A stretch of 64,000 nt of DNA from Halostella salina (lineage in GTDB: Archaea > Halobacteriota > Halobacteria > Halobacteriales > Natronoarchaeaceae), in NCBI RefSeq assembly GCF_003675855.1, contig NZ_RCIH01000005.1:62001-126000 (forward strand), given 5' to 3'. The number at the start of each line of letters is the position of its first letter. Position 1 is the first letter of the stretch. A program made the translations under genes and the position numbers. The notes under the pieces are model-generated. The model was given only the letters and a program-made list of their open reading frames with translations. It was not told where the DNA came from and did no database searches. This document shows, in pieces, positions 25,126-34,575 of this stretch.

Positions 25126-26680
25126 CGTGCCGGCGCTGCTGGTCGCGGTGCCAATCGTGGCCGGGGTCGTCGCGCTGGTCGTCGGACAGTGGCGTGACCG
25201 GGCCGCATGGGCCGTCGCGCTGGTCGCGTCCGCCGCGCAGGTCGTGCTGGCCGGTTCGCTCGCGACGACGGTGTTCCGCGACGGGACGGTGTCGTACGAG
25301 GTGGGGAACTTCGCCGCGCCGTACGGCATCGAACTCGTCGTCGACGGGCTGTCGGCGTCGGTGGCGGTGCTGGTCGCCGTCGTCGCGCTGGGCGTCCTCG
25401 TCTACTCGCGGGTTTCGGGGCCGCATACGCCCGCCTTCCACGCCGAGTACCTCCTGCTCGTCGCCGGCCTCTCCGGGATGAGCATCACCGGCGACGTGTT
25501 CAACCTGTACGTCTTCCTGGAGATCACCGGGCTGGCCGCCTACGCGCTGGTCGCCTCGGGCGACGGCGGCCGTGCGGCCGTCGGCGCGCTGAAGTACCTC
25601 ATCGTCGGCACCGTCGGCGCGTCGCTGTACCTGCTCGGCGTCGGCTACGCGTTCGTCGCCACCGGCACGCTGAACATGGCCGACATGTCCGCGAAGCTCG
25701 CCGAGGTCGGGTACGCCGACCCGCTGGTCCTTGCCGCCTTCGGCCTCATCGTGACGGGGCTGGCGGTCAAGTCGGCTATCTTCCCGCTGCACACCTGGCA
25801 GCCGGAGGCGTACGCCGGCGCGCCCGACAGCGTCAGCGCGTTCATCTCCGCGCTGGTGTCGACGGTGTCGGCGTACGCCATCGCGCGGCTGGTCGTCTCG
25901 GTGTTCACCGTCGACTTCCTCCGCGCGAACCCGGTCGCACAGGACCTGGTCGTCGCGCTCGCCGGCGTCAGCGTCGTCGCCGGGAGCGCGCTCGCGGTGA
26001 CCCAGAGCGAGATCAAGCGGATGCTCGCGTACTCCTCGGTGTCGCAGTTCGGCCTCGTCGTCGCCGCGTTCGCGCTGGCGACGGAGTCGGCGTTCGTCGG
26101 GGGTACCATTCACCTGCTCGGCCACGCCGTGATGAAGGGCGGCCTGTTCATGGCCGCCGGCGCGGTCGCCGCGGCGACGGGCGCGCGGACCGTCTCGGAG
26201 TACCGCGGGCTGGCCAGTCGCCGGCCGGTGCTGGCCGGCTCCTTCGCCGTCCTCGCGCTCGCGATGGTCGGCGTCCCGCCGGCGGTCGGCTTCGTCGGCA
26301 AGTGGTACATCGCGCTGGCGGCGGTCGAGGCCGAGGCGTGGTCCATCGCCGTCGTCATCCTCGTCAGCACGCTGCTGACGCTGGCGTACTTCGCCCGGGT
26401 GATAGAGCGGATGTACTTCGCAAGCGCCCCGGCGGCGACCGCGGCCGACGAGGCCACCGAGCCGACGCCCGACGCGGCGGTCGTCGACGGCGGCGACGGG
26501 CCGCTCTCCGGACGCGGGTCACCACGCTCCGACGGCGGTGCTGACGGGCCCTTCGCCCTCACGCCGGGCGTCGTCGCGCTGGTCGTCGTCGTCACGGTCA
26601 CGTCGGTCGCGCTCGGCTTCGTCGCGACCGAGTACGCACAGTTGCTAGAACAGACCCTCCCCCCACTCCTCTCACCATGA
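25118..26680 (+). CDS. mnhD: Mrp antiporter subunit D (proton-conducting)
   Basis: A 520-residue, about 14-helix antiporter-like subunit. The TM5 glutamate is in YVFLEITGLAAYALV, the TM7 lysine in AVKSAIFPLHTW, and the TM12-type stretch is GSFAVLALAMVGVPPAVGF. At the TM8 lysine position, SALVSTVSAYAIAR has Thr where relatives have Lys (…LTKVGVYA). It couples proton and cation movement. A hydrophilic Asp/Gly-rich loop (about 445-475) lies before the last helix. The GTG/ATG start at 25118 overlaps mnhC by eight bases. Confidence 0.92.
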   Translation: MSDVPALLVAVPIVAGVVALVVGQWRDRAAWAVALVASAAQVVLAGSLATTVFRDGTVSYEVGNFAAPYGIELVVDGLSASVAVLVAVVALGVLVYSRVSGPHTPAFHAEYLLLVAGLSGMSITGDVFNLYVFLEITGLAAYALVASGDGGRAAVGALKYLIVGTVGASLYLLGVGYAFVATGTLNMADMSAKLAEVGYADPLVLAAFGLIVTGLAVKSAIFPLHTWQPEAYAGAPDSVSAFISALVSTVSAYAIARLVVSVFTVDFLRANPVAQDLVVALAGVSVVAGSALAVTQSEIKRMLAYSSVSQFGLVVAAFALATESAFVGGTIHLLGHAVMKGGLFMAAGAVAAATGARTVSEYRGLASRRPVLAGSFAVLALAMVGVPPAVGFVGKWYIALAAVEAEAWSIAVVILVSTLLTLAYFARVIERMYFASAPAATAADEATEPTPDAAVVDGGDGPLSGRGSPRSDGGADGPFALTPGVVALVVVVTVTSVALGFVATEYAQLLEQTLPPLLSP

Positions 26681-28482
26681 CTGACCCATCGCTCAGACCG
26701 CTCGCCGCGGTTCTCGCGGCCGCGCTCCCCATCGTCGCCATCGTCGCGTCGCACCGCCGGCCGAACGTCCGCGAGGGGTGGTCCGTCGCGGCCGCCCTCG
26801 CCACCTTCGGGATCGTCGCGAGCATGGTCCCCGGAGTGCTCGACGGGGCCGTCTACGTCACGAACCTCGGGACGTTCGTGTTCGGCGTGGACTTCGCGCT
26901 CCGGGCCGACGCGCTCGGCGTGCTGTTCGCCCTGCTGGCGAGCTTCCTGTGGGTCGTCACGACGTTCTACAGCGTCGGCTACATGCGGGGGCTGGACGAG
27001 CACTCGCAGACGCGCTACTTCGCCTCGTTCGCGGCCAGCGTGGCGGCGGCGGTCGGCGTCGCCTTCGGCGCGAACCTGCTCGTCCTGTTCGTGTTCTACG
27101 AACTGCTGACGGTCGCCACGTACCCGCTGGTCACCCACGACGAGGACGCCGAGGCCCGCGCCGCCGGCCGGAAGTACCTCACCTACACGTTCGGCGGCGG
27201 CGTCGCGGTGCTCGCCGGCACCATCCTCGTCTACTGGCTGACCGGCACGGTCGCGTTCTCGCCCGGCGGGATCGAGGGGCTCGCGACCGCAAACGAGCTG
27301 TACGCCCGCGCGGCGTTCGCGCTGCTGGCCGGCGGTTTCGGCGTCAAGGCGGCGCTGATGCCGGCCCACTCCTGGCTGCCCGACGCGATGGTCGCGCCGA
27401 CGCCCGTCTCCGGCCTGCTCCACGCGGTCGCGGTCGTCAAGAGCGGCGTGTTCGGCGTCGCCCGCGTCGTCCTCGACGTGTTCGGCCCGGGGACGGTTGC
27501 GGACCTGGGCGTCGGCGTCGCGCTGGCCGCGGTCGCCGCGTTCACGCTGCTCGTGGCGAGCATCATCGCGCTCCGGCAGGACAACCTCAAACGGCGGCTC
27601 GCCTACTCGACGGTAAGCCAGCTGTCGTACATCGTGCTCGGCCTCGGCGTCGGCGCGTACGACGCCTCGGGGCTGGCGCTGACCGGCGGGCTGCTCCACA
27701 TCCCCGCCCACGCGTTCATGAAGCTCACCCTGTTCTTCTGTGCCGGCGCGATCCACGTCGAGACCCACACCGACGACATCAGCGACATGGCCGGGATCGG
27801 CCGGCGGATGCCGCTGACGATGGCGGCGTTCGGCGTCGCCAGCCTCGGGATGGCCGGCATCCCGCTGCTCGCGGGCTTCGTCAGCAAGTGGTACCTGTTG
27901 CTCGGGAGCGTCGAGGCCGGGTACGCCGTCTTCGCGGTCGCCCTGCTCGTCTCGGGCGTGCTGAACATCGCGTACTTCTGGCCGGTCGTCTACCAGGCGT
28001 TCTTCCAGACGGCCGACGACTCCGACGCAAAGCCCGTCATCGAGAACCCCTTCGGCGGCGCGACGCCGGCGGCAACCGGCCACGGCGACGCCGCCCGGAC
28101 CGACGGCGGGTCGGCCGACGACGGTCCGGTCCGCGAGGACGACGAGACGTACGCGGTCGACCGCAACCCGAGCGACCACGTCGACGACGCGAGCGCGGAC
28201 GCCGGCGAGATGGACGACGCGCCCGGATCCGCCGACGCGACGGCGGACGACCACCACGGCTACGAGGCACACGACGACAAGGACCCCGACCACCACAACG
28301 AGCACCACGGCGGGCCGCCGGCCGGCGGCTGGGAGCGCCGGGGCTTCGGCGATGAGAGCACCTGGTTCATGCTCGGCCCCATCTCGACGGCGGCGCTGGG
28401 CGCGATACTGCTCGGGGTCGTCCCGCACGCGGCGGTGTTTCTGGAGATCGTCGACCTGATCGTGACGGGGGTGCTGGGCTGA
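26677..28482 (+). CDS. Second proton-conducting antiporter-like subunit with His/Asp-rich loop
   Basis: A 601-residue NuoL/M/N-fold protein. It keeps the whole set of channel residues: TM5 Glu in FYELLTVATYP, TM7 Lys in GVKAALMPAHSWLPDA and TM8 Lys in AVVKSGVFGVAR. Between the penultimate and last helices it has an unusual hydrophilic insert of about 115 residues (about 445-560), rich in Asp, Ala and His (ADDHHGYEAHDD, DHHNEHHGG). It may bind divalent metal or simply be halophilic solvent-exposed sequence. It overlaps its neighbours by four and one bases. Confidence 0.9.
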   Translation: MTDPSLRPLAAVLAAALPIVAIVASHRRPNVREGWSVAAALATFGIVASMVPGVLDGAVYVTNLGTFVFGVDFALRADALGVLFALLASFLWVVTTFYSVGYMRGLDEHSQTRYFASFAASVAAAVGVAFGANLLVLFVFYELLTVATYPLVTHDEDAEARAAGRKYLTYTFGGGVAVLAGTILVYWLTGTVAFSPGGIEGLATANELYARAAFALLAGGFGVKAALMPAHSWLPDAMVAPTPVSGLLHAVAVVKSGVFGVARVVLDVFGPGTVADLGVGVALAAVAAFTLLVASIIALRQDNLKRRLAYSTVSQLSYIVLGLGVGAYDASGLALTGGLLHIPAHAFMKLTLFFCAGAIHVETHTDDISDMAGIGRRMPLTMAAFGVASLGMAGIPLLAGFVSKWYLLLGSVEAGYAVFAVALLVSGVLNIAYFWPVVYQAFFQTADDSDAKPVIENPFGGATPAATGHGDAARTDGGSADDGPVREDDETYAVDRNPSDHVDDASADAGEMDDAPGSADATADDHHGYEAHDDKDPDHHNEHHGGPPAGGWERRGFGDESTWFMLGPISTAALGAILLGVVPHAAVFLEIVDLIVTGVLG

Positions 28483-30302
28483 TGGTCGAGTTCGCGTTCA
28501 CCGCAGTCCCGCCCGCCGTGCCCGTCCTCGCCGTCGCGCTGCTGCTCCCGCTGCTCTCGCGTCGGGTCGGCCACGCGCTCGGCGCGCTGACCGCGGCCGG
28601 CGTGATGGGCTGGACGTACCTCGTCCCGGCGGGGGCGTATCTCGGCCCGGAGCTGACGTTCCTCGGCTTCGACGCCGTGCTGTTCAACGTCGACCCGTTC
28701 TCGCGGCTGATGGGCGTCGTCTTCGGTCTCATCGGGGCCGCGGCGGTCGTCTACTCGTACTACAGCGACGCCGAGAACGTCCAGACCGCGTACGCGCTCA
28801 CCTACGTCGGCTCCAGCCTCGGCGCGGTGTTCGCGGGCGACTGGCTCACGCTGATCTTCTTCTGGGAGCTGATGGCCGTCACCAGCACGCTGCTGGTGTG
28901 GCACCACGGCGGGAAGGCGGTGCGCGCCGGCTTCCGCTACGCCCTGCTGCACGGCATCGGCGGGAGCCTGCTGATGGCCGCCATCGTCTGGCACTACGCG
29001 GAGGTCGGGACGTTCCTCTTTGCCTCGGTGCCGGGCGGCCCGGCGGTGGCCGGTATCACGGCCGGCCTGCCCGCGGCGCTCGCGGCGCTGGGCATCGGCG
29101 TCAACGTCGGCTTCATCGGTCTGCACGCGTGGCTGCCGGACACGTACCCGCGGCCCCACGTCGCGGCGAGCGTGTTCCTCTGCGTGTACACCACCAAGAC
29201 CGGCGTGTACGGGATGTACCGCGCCTTCCCCGAGGGCCACATCTGGATCGCGTACATGGGCGGCGCGATGGCCGTCTTCGGCGCGACATTCGCGCTGTTC
29301 CAGAACGACATGCGCCGCCTGCTCTCCTACCACATCCAGTCGCAGGTCGGCTACATGGTCGCCGGCGTCGGCATCGGCGGCGCGCTCGCCCAGTCCGGCG
29401 CGTTCGCCCACGTGTTCAACCACATCCTCTACAAGGGGCTGCTGTTCATGACGGCCGGCGTGGTCGTCTACCGCACCGGCCGGGAGAACCTGAAGAAGCT
29501 CGGCGGCCTCGCCCGGCAGATGCCGGTCACCGCCGGCGCGTTCACCGTCGCGGCGCTGTCGATCGCCGGCTTCCCGGGGTTCAACGGGTTCGTCAGCAAG
29601 GGGATCGTCATCTCCGCGAGCCACTACGACTTCGCGAAGGGTCCCCTCCCGATCGGCGACTTCTACACGCTGGAGTGGCTGCTCCTGCTCGGCGGCGTCG
29701 GCACGTTCATGTCGTTCATCAAGTTCGGCTACTACGCCTTCTTCCACGGCGAGTACGACGGCAGCGTGGCCGACGCCAACCGTGGGCAGAGCGTCGCCAT
29801 GCTCGCCGTGGCCGCACTCTGCGTGTTCTACGGGCTCGTCCCGGGCGCGCTGTTCTCACTGCTTCCCTTCGACGTGACCGACGGCGCGGTCGTCGCCCAC
29901 GTCTACAAGACCTACACCGTCGGCCACGTCGTCGAGGGGGTCGCGCTCGCCGTCGCCGGGCTGGTCGGGTTCTACGCGGCGAAGAAGCCGCTGTCGAAGC
30001 TCGGCCGCGTCCCCGACATCGACGCGCTGTACGGACCGCTGTCGTTCTACGGCACGCGCGGCCTCGTCCGCGGCGTCACGGAGACGTACGCCGCGGTCGA
30101 CCGGGCCGCCGTCGCCGCGGCGAACGCCGCGATGGCCACCGCGCGGGACCCCCGGCGGCTCACCCGTCGTCTCCCCGGCGGCACCGCGGAACTCGGGTTC
30201 GGCGAGGACACCGAGCACGTCCCGATGGACACGACCGTCGGCACCAGCGTCCTCATCCTCACCGTCGTCGTCGCGCTGGCGCTGGTCGTCCTGTTCGCGT
30301 AG
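28482..30302 (+). CDS. Third proton-conducting antiporter-like subunit
   Basis: A 606-residue NuoL/MnhA-fold membrane protein. TM5 Glu is in FFWELMAVTSTLLV and TM8 Lys in VYTTKTGVYGMYR, but the usual TM7 lysine is Asn: GVNVGFIGLHAWLPDTY aligns with the GVKxAxxPLHxWLPD of relatives. The rest (FNHILYKGLLFMTAGVV, SIAGFPGFNGFVSKG) is well conserved. It is the last gene of the operon; its ATG overlaps the previous TGA. The last helix (about 585-606) ends the protein. Role as antiporter subunit is secure, its own ion conduction is doubtful. Confidence 0.9.
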   Translation: MVEFAFTAVPPAVPVLAVALLLPLLSRRVGHALGALTAAGVMGWTYLVPAGAYLGPELTFLGFDAVLFNVDPFSRLMGVVFGLIGAAAVVYSYYSDAENVQTAYALTYVGSSLGAVFAGDWLTLIFFWELMAVTSTLLVWHHGGKAVRAGFRYALLHGIGGSLLMAAIVWHYAEVGTFLFASVPGGPAVAGITAGLPAALAALGIGVNVGFIGLHAWLPDTYPRPHVAASVFLCVYTTKTGVYGMYRAFPEGHIWIAYMGGAMAVFGATFALFQNDMRRLLSYHIQSQVGYMVAGVGIGGALAQSGAFAHVFNHILYKGLLFMTAGVVVYRTGRENLKKLGGLARQMPVTAGAFTVAALSIAGFPGFNGFVSKGIVISASHYDFAKGPLPIGDFYTLEWLLLLGGVGTFMSFIKFGYYAFFHGEYDGSVADANRGQSVAMLAVAALCVFYGLVPGALFSLLPFDVTDGAVVAHVYKTYTVGHVVEGVALAVAGLVGFYAAKKPLSKLGRVPDIDALYGPLSFYGTRGLVRGVTETYAAVDRAAVAAANAAMATARDPRRLTRRLPGGTAELGFGEDTEHVPMDTTVGTSVLILTVVVALALVVLFA

Positions 30303-30356
30303 GCGACCGCGCCGCGTTCGGCGGCGTTTATACCCCTGCGGCCACCACGGACTACC

Positions 30357-30704
30357 ATGTTCGACGACTCCGGGGAGGGTGACGAGGACCCGCTCGGGAT
30401 GGAGGAAGGCCCGCCGCCCGAGGAGGAACTGGGTCCCGACGTCCCCGCCGTCGAGGGGCCGGACGACCCCTCGGTCGATATTCCATCGGTGGACGCCGAC
30501 TCGGACGACGTGCCCGGCGACCTGAAAGCCATGTTCTGGACGCTCGTGTTGCTGGCCAACGGTGCCGTGTTGGCGGTCAGCCTCGGCCTCATGTTCATCG
30601 GGTTCCGCGGGAACTGGGACCTGGGCGGCCGGCTCGTCATCGCGGGCGGGCTGATCGTGGTCCTCGGCTGGCGGGTCCACCAGCGCTACGAGCGCCGCGA
30701 CTGA
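30357..30704 (+). CDS. Small membrane protein with acidic N terminus
   Basis: A 115-residue protein: about 60 residues of Asp/Glu/Pro-rich disordered sequence (EEGPPPEEELGPDVPAVEG) followed by two helices (about 61-82 and 87-104) and a short basic end (HQRYERRD). It starts 54 bases after the antiporter operon with a TATA-like gcgtttatacccc just upstream (about 30324-30336), so it may be transcribed alone. No recognisable function. Confidence 0.8.
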   Translation: MFDDSGEGDEDPLGMEEGPPPEEELGPDVPAVEGPDDPSVDIPSVDADSDDVPGDLKAMFWTLVLLANGAVLAVSLGLMFIGFRGNWDLGGRLVIAGGLIVVLGWRVHQRYERRD

Positions 30705-30813
30705 TACGATCGGTTGCCTGCCATGGCCGACCGTCACCGGCCTCCGGAAACGGGTTCAACCGGCCGTCCGACGACGCGCCGTCGATTTGTTTCATGCGTT
30801 TCACACGTCGGGA

Positions 30814-30827
30814 TTATCTTATATAGG
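30814..30827 (+). promoter_or_regulatory. TATA box for the 30909 regulator
   Basis: The stretch ttatcttatatagg is the most AT-rich part of the 200-base gap between 30704 and 30909. A start site about 25 bases downstream leaves a 5' leader of roughly 55-60 bases before the ATG at 30909, longer than is usual for haloarchaeal mRNAs, leaving room for regulation in the leader. Confidence 0.6.
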
Positions 30828-30908
30828 AGGAAGGACTGGTCGGCGGTATGGGAGGTCGCGTGGTCAGGTCGACACCGTGCCCTGACCAGCGGCGTCACGA
30901 CAGTACAT

Positions 30909-31517
30909 ATGGCAAGCGCAACGACCAGTGACGGGACGGAGACGGGAAGCGGAGCGTCCGAAACCGGGGAGCCCCTCTCGAAGACGGAGATATTCGACGT
31001 GCTGCGGAACCAGCGGCGGCGGTTCGTCCTGCAGTACCTGAAGCGAAACGAGACGCCCGTCGAACTGGGCGATCTGGCGACACAGGTCGCCGCCTGGGAG
31101 TACGACACCACGACCGACGGGGTGACCTCCGCACAGCGCAAGCGGGTGTACACGACCCTCCAGCAGACCCACCTTCCGAAGATGGACCAGGTGGGGATCG
31201 TCGCGTACGACGCCGACGAGGGCACCATCGAGCGCACCGACGCCACCGCCGAACTCACGGTGTATCTGGAGATCGTTCCCGGCAACGAGTTCGCGTGGCG
31301 GGAGCTGTACCTCTCGCTGGGCGCGGTCAGCTGTGCGCTGGTCGCCGCGCTCTGGGGTGACGTGTACCCCCTGACGGCCGTCTCGGACCTGGCCTGGGCG
31401 ACGGTCATCTCCGTCGTGGTGACCGTCGCGGCGGTCGCCCACCTCTACCACGAGCGGCACATGCGGCTCGGCGAGCAGGAGGCCCCGCCGGAACTCGACT
31501 ACGATGCGGACGAGTAG
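30909..31517 (+). CDS. Winged-helix protein with two C-terminal membrane helices
   Basis: A 202-residue protein. Residues about 25-120 form a winged helix-turn-helix of the haloarchaeal kind that starts [22 protein letters not shown] and continues with [21 protein letters not shown]. Two helices near 143-160 and 165-182 then anchor it in the membrane, ending in a His/Glu-rich tail. Such proteins are thought to be membrane-bound transcription regulators, though a DNA target is not known. The ATG at 30909 is preferred to the longer frame because the extra upstream codons precede the TATA box. Confidence 0.85.
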   Translation: MASATTSDGTETGSGASETGEPLSKTEIFDVLRNQRRRFVLQYLKRNETPVELGDLATQVAAWEYDTTTDGVTSAQRKRVYTTLQQTHLPKMDQVGIVAYDADEGTIERTDATAELTVYLEIVPGNEFAWRELYLSLGAVSCALVAALWGDVYPLTAVSDLAWATVISVVVTVAAVAHLYHERHMRLGEQEAPPELDYDADE

Positions 31518-31569
31518 CACCGCCGGCACACATCCAGTATCTTTTTCCGGGCGGTCGAGTACCCCCAAT

Positions 31570-32136
31570 ATGGATCAGTTACGGCGGTCGCTGCTGGACG
31601 CCCCGATCATCGAGAAGGACGGGTACCACTACTTCGTACACCCCATCAGCGACGGGGTTCCGATGCTCGAACCGGGACTGCTCCGCGAGATCGTCATCAA
31701 GCTCATCCGGAAGGCGGACCTGGAGGACGTCGACAAGATCGTCACGCCGGCCGCGATGGGCATTCACATCAGCACCGCCGTCTCGCTGATGACCGACATC
31801 CCGCTCGTGGTCATCCGGAAGCGCCAGTACGGCCTCGACGGCGAGGTCGCGCTGTTCCAGGAGACCGGGTACTCCGAGTCCGAGATGTACATCAACGACG
31901 TCGACGAGGGCGACCGCGTGCTCGTCCTCGACGACGTGCTCTCGACCGGCGGCACGCTCAAGGCGATCCTCGGGTCGCTGGAGGACATCGGCGCGGACGT
32001 CTGTGACACCGTCGCCGTCATCAAGAAGGCCGGCCCGAACGAACTCGACGACACGGCCTACGACGTGAAGACGCTGATCAACGTCGACGTGCAGGACGGC
32101 GACGTCGTCATCGTCGACGAGAACGGCGACGGGTAG
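31570..32136 (+). CDS. hpt: Purine phosphoribosyltransferase (HGPRTase-like)
   Basis: A 188-residue type I phosphoribosyltransferase of purine salvage. The PRPP-binding motif is [17 protein letters not shown] (about 117-133), and the N-terminal hood ([15 protein letters not shown]) and [13 protein letters not shown] are typical of archaeal adenine/hypoxanthine-guanine enzymes. It attaches adenine, hypoxanthine or guanine to PRPP; which base cannot be told here. ATG 31570 follows an AT-rich gtatctttttcc at about 31538-31549 that could be its promoter. Cytosolic, complete. Confidence 0.9.
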   Translation: MDQLRRSLLDAPIIEKDGYHYFVHPISDGVPMLEPGLLREIVIKLIRKADLEDVDKIVTPAAMGIHISTAVSLMTDIPLVVIRKRQYGLDGEVALFQETGYSESEMYINDVDEGDRVLVLDDVLSTGGTLKAILGSLEDIGADVCDTVAVIKKAGPNELDDTAYDVKTLINVDVQDGDVVIVDENGDG

Positions 32137-32242
32137 GCGGCGGCAAGGCCGCGTCCGACGGTAGCTGTTTCCGGGCGTTCAGGTGTCGGCAAGCCCACAG
32201 CCGTGCGTGGCACTTACCTGCCTCACGGTGGTAGTACGGGCG

Positions 32243-32929
32243 ATGACATCGGTACTGTTCGTCGTCAGTGAGCAGGGGTACTGGGGAGAGGAGTGCGCGA
32301 CGCCGTTCCGCGAACTCGCCGACAGAAACGTCGACATCGACGTGGCGACGCCCAGCGGCAACAAGCCGGTCGTCGACGACCGCTCGGTCGACCCCGACGA
32401 GGTCGGCGAGGAGACGGTCGACGCGGTGATGGAGGTCCACCGTGACGACCGGATGATCAACCCGAAGCCGATAGCGACCGCGAACGCCGACCTGTACGAC
32501 GCGGTCGTGTTCCCCGGCGGTCACGGCACCGAGTGGGACGTGAACCAGGACCGCCACGCCCGCGCGCTGCTCCGCGAGACCGTCGCCGGCGACGACGGCG
32601 TCGCGCTGGTCGTCTGCCACGCCGTCGGCATCCTCGCCTTCACGCGCGACGAGGACGGCGAGTTCCTCGTCGACGGCCGCGACGTGACCGGCTTCCCGAA
32701 CGCGTGGGAGGAGGGGATCGTCGACGAGCACGACAACATGCCCGACGGCCGAAAGCTGCCATACTGGGTCGAGGACGAGGTGAAAGCCGCCGGCGCGAAC
32801 TGGGACGCCGAACTCGACGCCGACGAGAGCGTCACGACCGACGGCGACCTGATCACCGCTCGCGGTCCCGGCTCGTCGGACGCCGCCGCGACCGCGCTGA
32901 TCGAGCGCCTCGGCGTGACCGCGGACTGA
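32243..32929 (+). CDS. DJ-1/PfpI family protein
   Basis: A 228-residue class I glutamine amidotransferase-like protein. The nucleophile elbow is LVVCHAVGIL with Cys near residue 129, and the acidic partner is in the N-terminal SEQGYWGEE. FPGGHGTEWDV is the usual glycine turn. The long form with PNAWEEG...PYWVEDEV belongs to the Hsp31/glyoxalase III-like branch, which handles reactive aldehydes such as methylglyoxal; this might connect it with the mgsA gene at 36328. The chosen ATG at 32243 matches the first beta strand MTSVLFVVSE. Confidence 0.87.
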   Translation: MTSVLFVVSEQGYWGEECATPFRELADRNVDIDVATPSGNKPVVDDRSVDPDEVGEETVDAVMEVHRDDRMINPKPIATANADLYDAVVFPGGHGTEWDVNQDRHARALLRETVAGDDGVALVVCHAVGILAFTRDEDGEFLVDGRDVTGFPNAWEEGIVDEHDNMPDGRKLPYWVEDEVKAAGANWDAELDADESVTTDGDLITARGPGSSDAAATALIERLGVTAD

Positions 32930-32955
32930 CAGCGACCGCCGCGACGAGCGGCCAA

Positions 32956-33615
32956 TCACGCCGACAGGACCGACCTGACGAGTTTCGCCTCGGCCTTCCG
33001 GAGATGTTCAGCCGCGGTGCTGGGGGCGCAGTCCAGCGCGTCGGCGACGGCTTCCTGCCCCGCCGTCCGCGGGACCTCGTAGTAGCCGAGCGCCAGCCCG
33101 GCCGCGACGGCCTCGTGCTGGCGGTCGCTGAGCCGCGTCTCGGCCAGCATCGGGATCCCGCCGAGGCCGCCGACCGACTCGACGGTTAGTTCGACGGGTG
33201 ACGGCACCGCCTCCAGCATCGCCTGGACCACGTCGCTCGGGCCGAACATCGACAGCGTGGCGCTGCCGTCGGCGCGGTACACCACCGGCGGCACGACGAC
33301 GACTTCCGCGTACGTGAGCGGCGCGAACAGCTCGCGCGACGCCTCGGTCAGTTCGTCCCGGATATACGCGTAGAAGCCGCCGTCGCCGGCCGGCTCCAGT
33401 TCGTAGGCGACGACCGGATCGACGGCCCCGACGGCGTTGTCGAAAGCGTCCACGTCGCCCTCGACGTAGTGGAGGATCCCGAGCGTATCCCCGGTGAAGT
33501 TCCAGTTCATCGCCGTCGCGCGCTCGACGAACGGCGCGTTCGCGAGCAGGCCGTACATCGGGTGGACCTCGGCCTCGCGGCCGTCCGCCGTCATCGTCAC
33601 CCGGACGTGTTGCAT
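32956..33615 (-). CDS. Bat-type HTH_10 transcription regulator
   Basis: A 219-residue regulator with an N-terminal sensor-like domain (about 1-150) and a C-terminal helix-turn-helix: LSDRQHEAVAAGLALGYYEV followed by ALDCAPSTAAEHLRKAEAKL, the signature of the bacterio-opsin activator family. Its ligand is unknown. Its ATG at 33613-33615 is divergent from the epimerase-like gene at 33700; the gap has an AT-rich ctaacttaaaacccc near 33633-33647 that may serve one or both. Complete, and typical in size. Confidence 0.9.
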   Translation of the reverse strand: MQHVRVTMTADGREAEVHPMYGLLANAPFVERATAMNWNFTGDTLGILHYVEGDVDAFDNAVGAVDPVVAYELEPAGDGGFYAYIRDELTEASRELFAPLTYAEVVVVPPVVYRADGSATLSMFGPSDVVQAMLEAVPSPVELTVESVGGLGGIPMLAETRLSDRQHEAVAAGLALGYYEVPRTAGQEAVADALDCAPSTAAEHLRKAEAKLVRSVLSA

Positions 33616-33699
33616 ACCGGCGGCACCCCGCCGACTAACTTAAAACCCCCGAGCGATTCCGGCAGCAGCTGTTCGGCGGTGCGTCGCCTACGGCCCTGT

Positions 33700-34506
33700 A
33701 TGGTTCGAACGTTGCTCACCGGCGCGACCGGAACGCTCGGCCGGGGGCTGCGCCCGCGACTGCGTGAACTGGGGCATACTGTCCGCGCGGCGAGCCGGTC
33801 GCCGCCGGACGACGCCGACGGCGACTGGGTGACACTCGACCTGGCCACGAGCGAGGGAATCGACGCGGCGGTCGCGGACGCCGACGTCGTCGTTCACGCG
33901 GCGACCGCGCCGCGGGGCGATTCCGAAGCAGTCGACGTCACGGGGACCGAACGCCTGCTCGACGCCGCCGCCGACGCGGGTGTGTCGAACTTCCTCTACG
34001 TCTCCATCGTCGGGATCGACGAGATACCGTACTCGTACTACGAACACAAGCTGGCGGCAGAGCGCGCTGTCGAATCGAGCGACGTGCCCGCGACCGTTCT
34101 CCGCGCGACGCAGTTCCACTCGTTCCTCGACGGCGTCCTCGGAGCCGTCTCGCGGCTCCCGGTCTGGCCGCTGCCGACCCGGATGCAGCTCCAGCCGGTC
34201 GCCGTCGACGAGGTGGCGGAGGCGGTCGCGGAGCACGCGACGCCCCACGCGGGCGGGCGCGTGCCACCCATCGGCGGTCCCGAGGTGCGAACGCTCGGCG
34301 AGCTAGCGCGGGCGTACCGCGATGCGAGAGGGCTCCGGCGACCGGTCGTCCGCCTGCCTCTCCCCGGTGCCGTCGCTTCCGGCTTCCGCGCCGGCGACGC
34401 GACGTGTCCGGACCGTGCGGTGGGAACGACCACGTGGGAGGCGTGGCTCGCGGACCGGTACGGTGACGCTCCCGAGAGCGTGGACGCGACCGGGGCGACG
34501 CCGTGA
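33700..34506 (+). CDS. NAD(P)-binding epimerase/NmrA-like protein
   Basis: A 268-residue atypical short-chain dehydrogenase. The ATG at 33700 starts MVRTLLTGATGTLGRGLRPRL, containing the GxxGxxG dinucleotide motif. ASRS supplies an NADP-type basic residue. The catalytic YxxxK is weak: SYYEHKLAAERAV gives Y-x-x-x-K (YYEHK). The C-terminal half has the NmrA-like pattern PVAVDEVAEAVAEH. It may be an oxidoreductase or a redox-sensing regulator. It is divergent from the HTH_10 gene, so the regulator might control it. The tRNA-associated repeat region begins right after its stop. Confidence 0.86.
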   Translation: MVRTLLTGATGTLGRGLRPRLRELGHTVRAASRSPPDDADGDWVTLDLATSEGIDAAVADADVVVHAATAPRGDSEAVDVTGTERLLDAAADAGVSNFLYVSIVGIDEIPYSYYEHKLAAERAVESSDVPATVLRATQFHSFLDGVLGAVSRLPVWPLPTRMQLQPVAVDEVAEAVAEHATPHAGGRVPPIGGPEVRTLGELARAYRDARGLRRPVVRLPLPGAVASGFRAGDATCPDRAVGTTTWEAWLADRYGDAPESVDATGATP

Positions 34507-34575
34507 CTGCGGTGACTGTCGGTTCTACGTAGCTCGGGGTTCGGGGAGAGCTGTCACTCGAACCCAGCGCGAGTC

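Noticed and set aside
26110-28428. 772-codon minus-strand frame
   Set aside because: Antisense to two antiporter genes; repetitive Arg/Asp/Val text typical of antisense frames.
30714-30908. Longer start for the winged-helix gene
   Set aside because: The extra codons lie before or across the TATA box, and the conserved domain begins well after ATG 30909.
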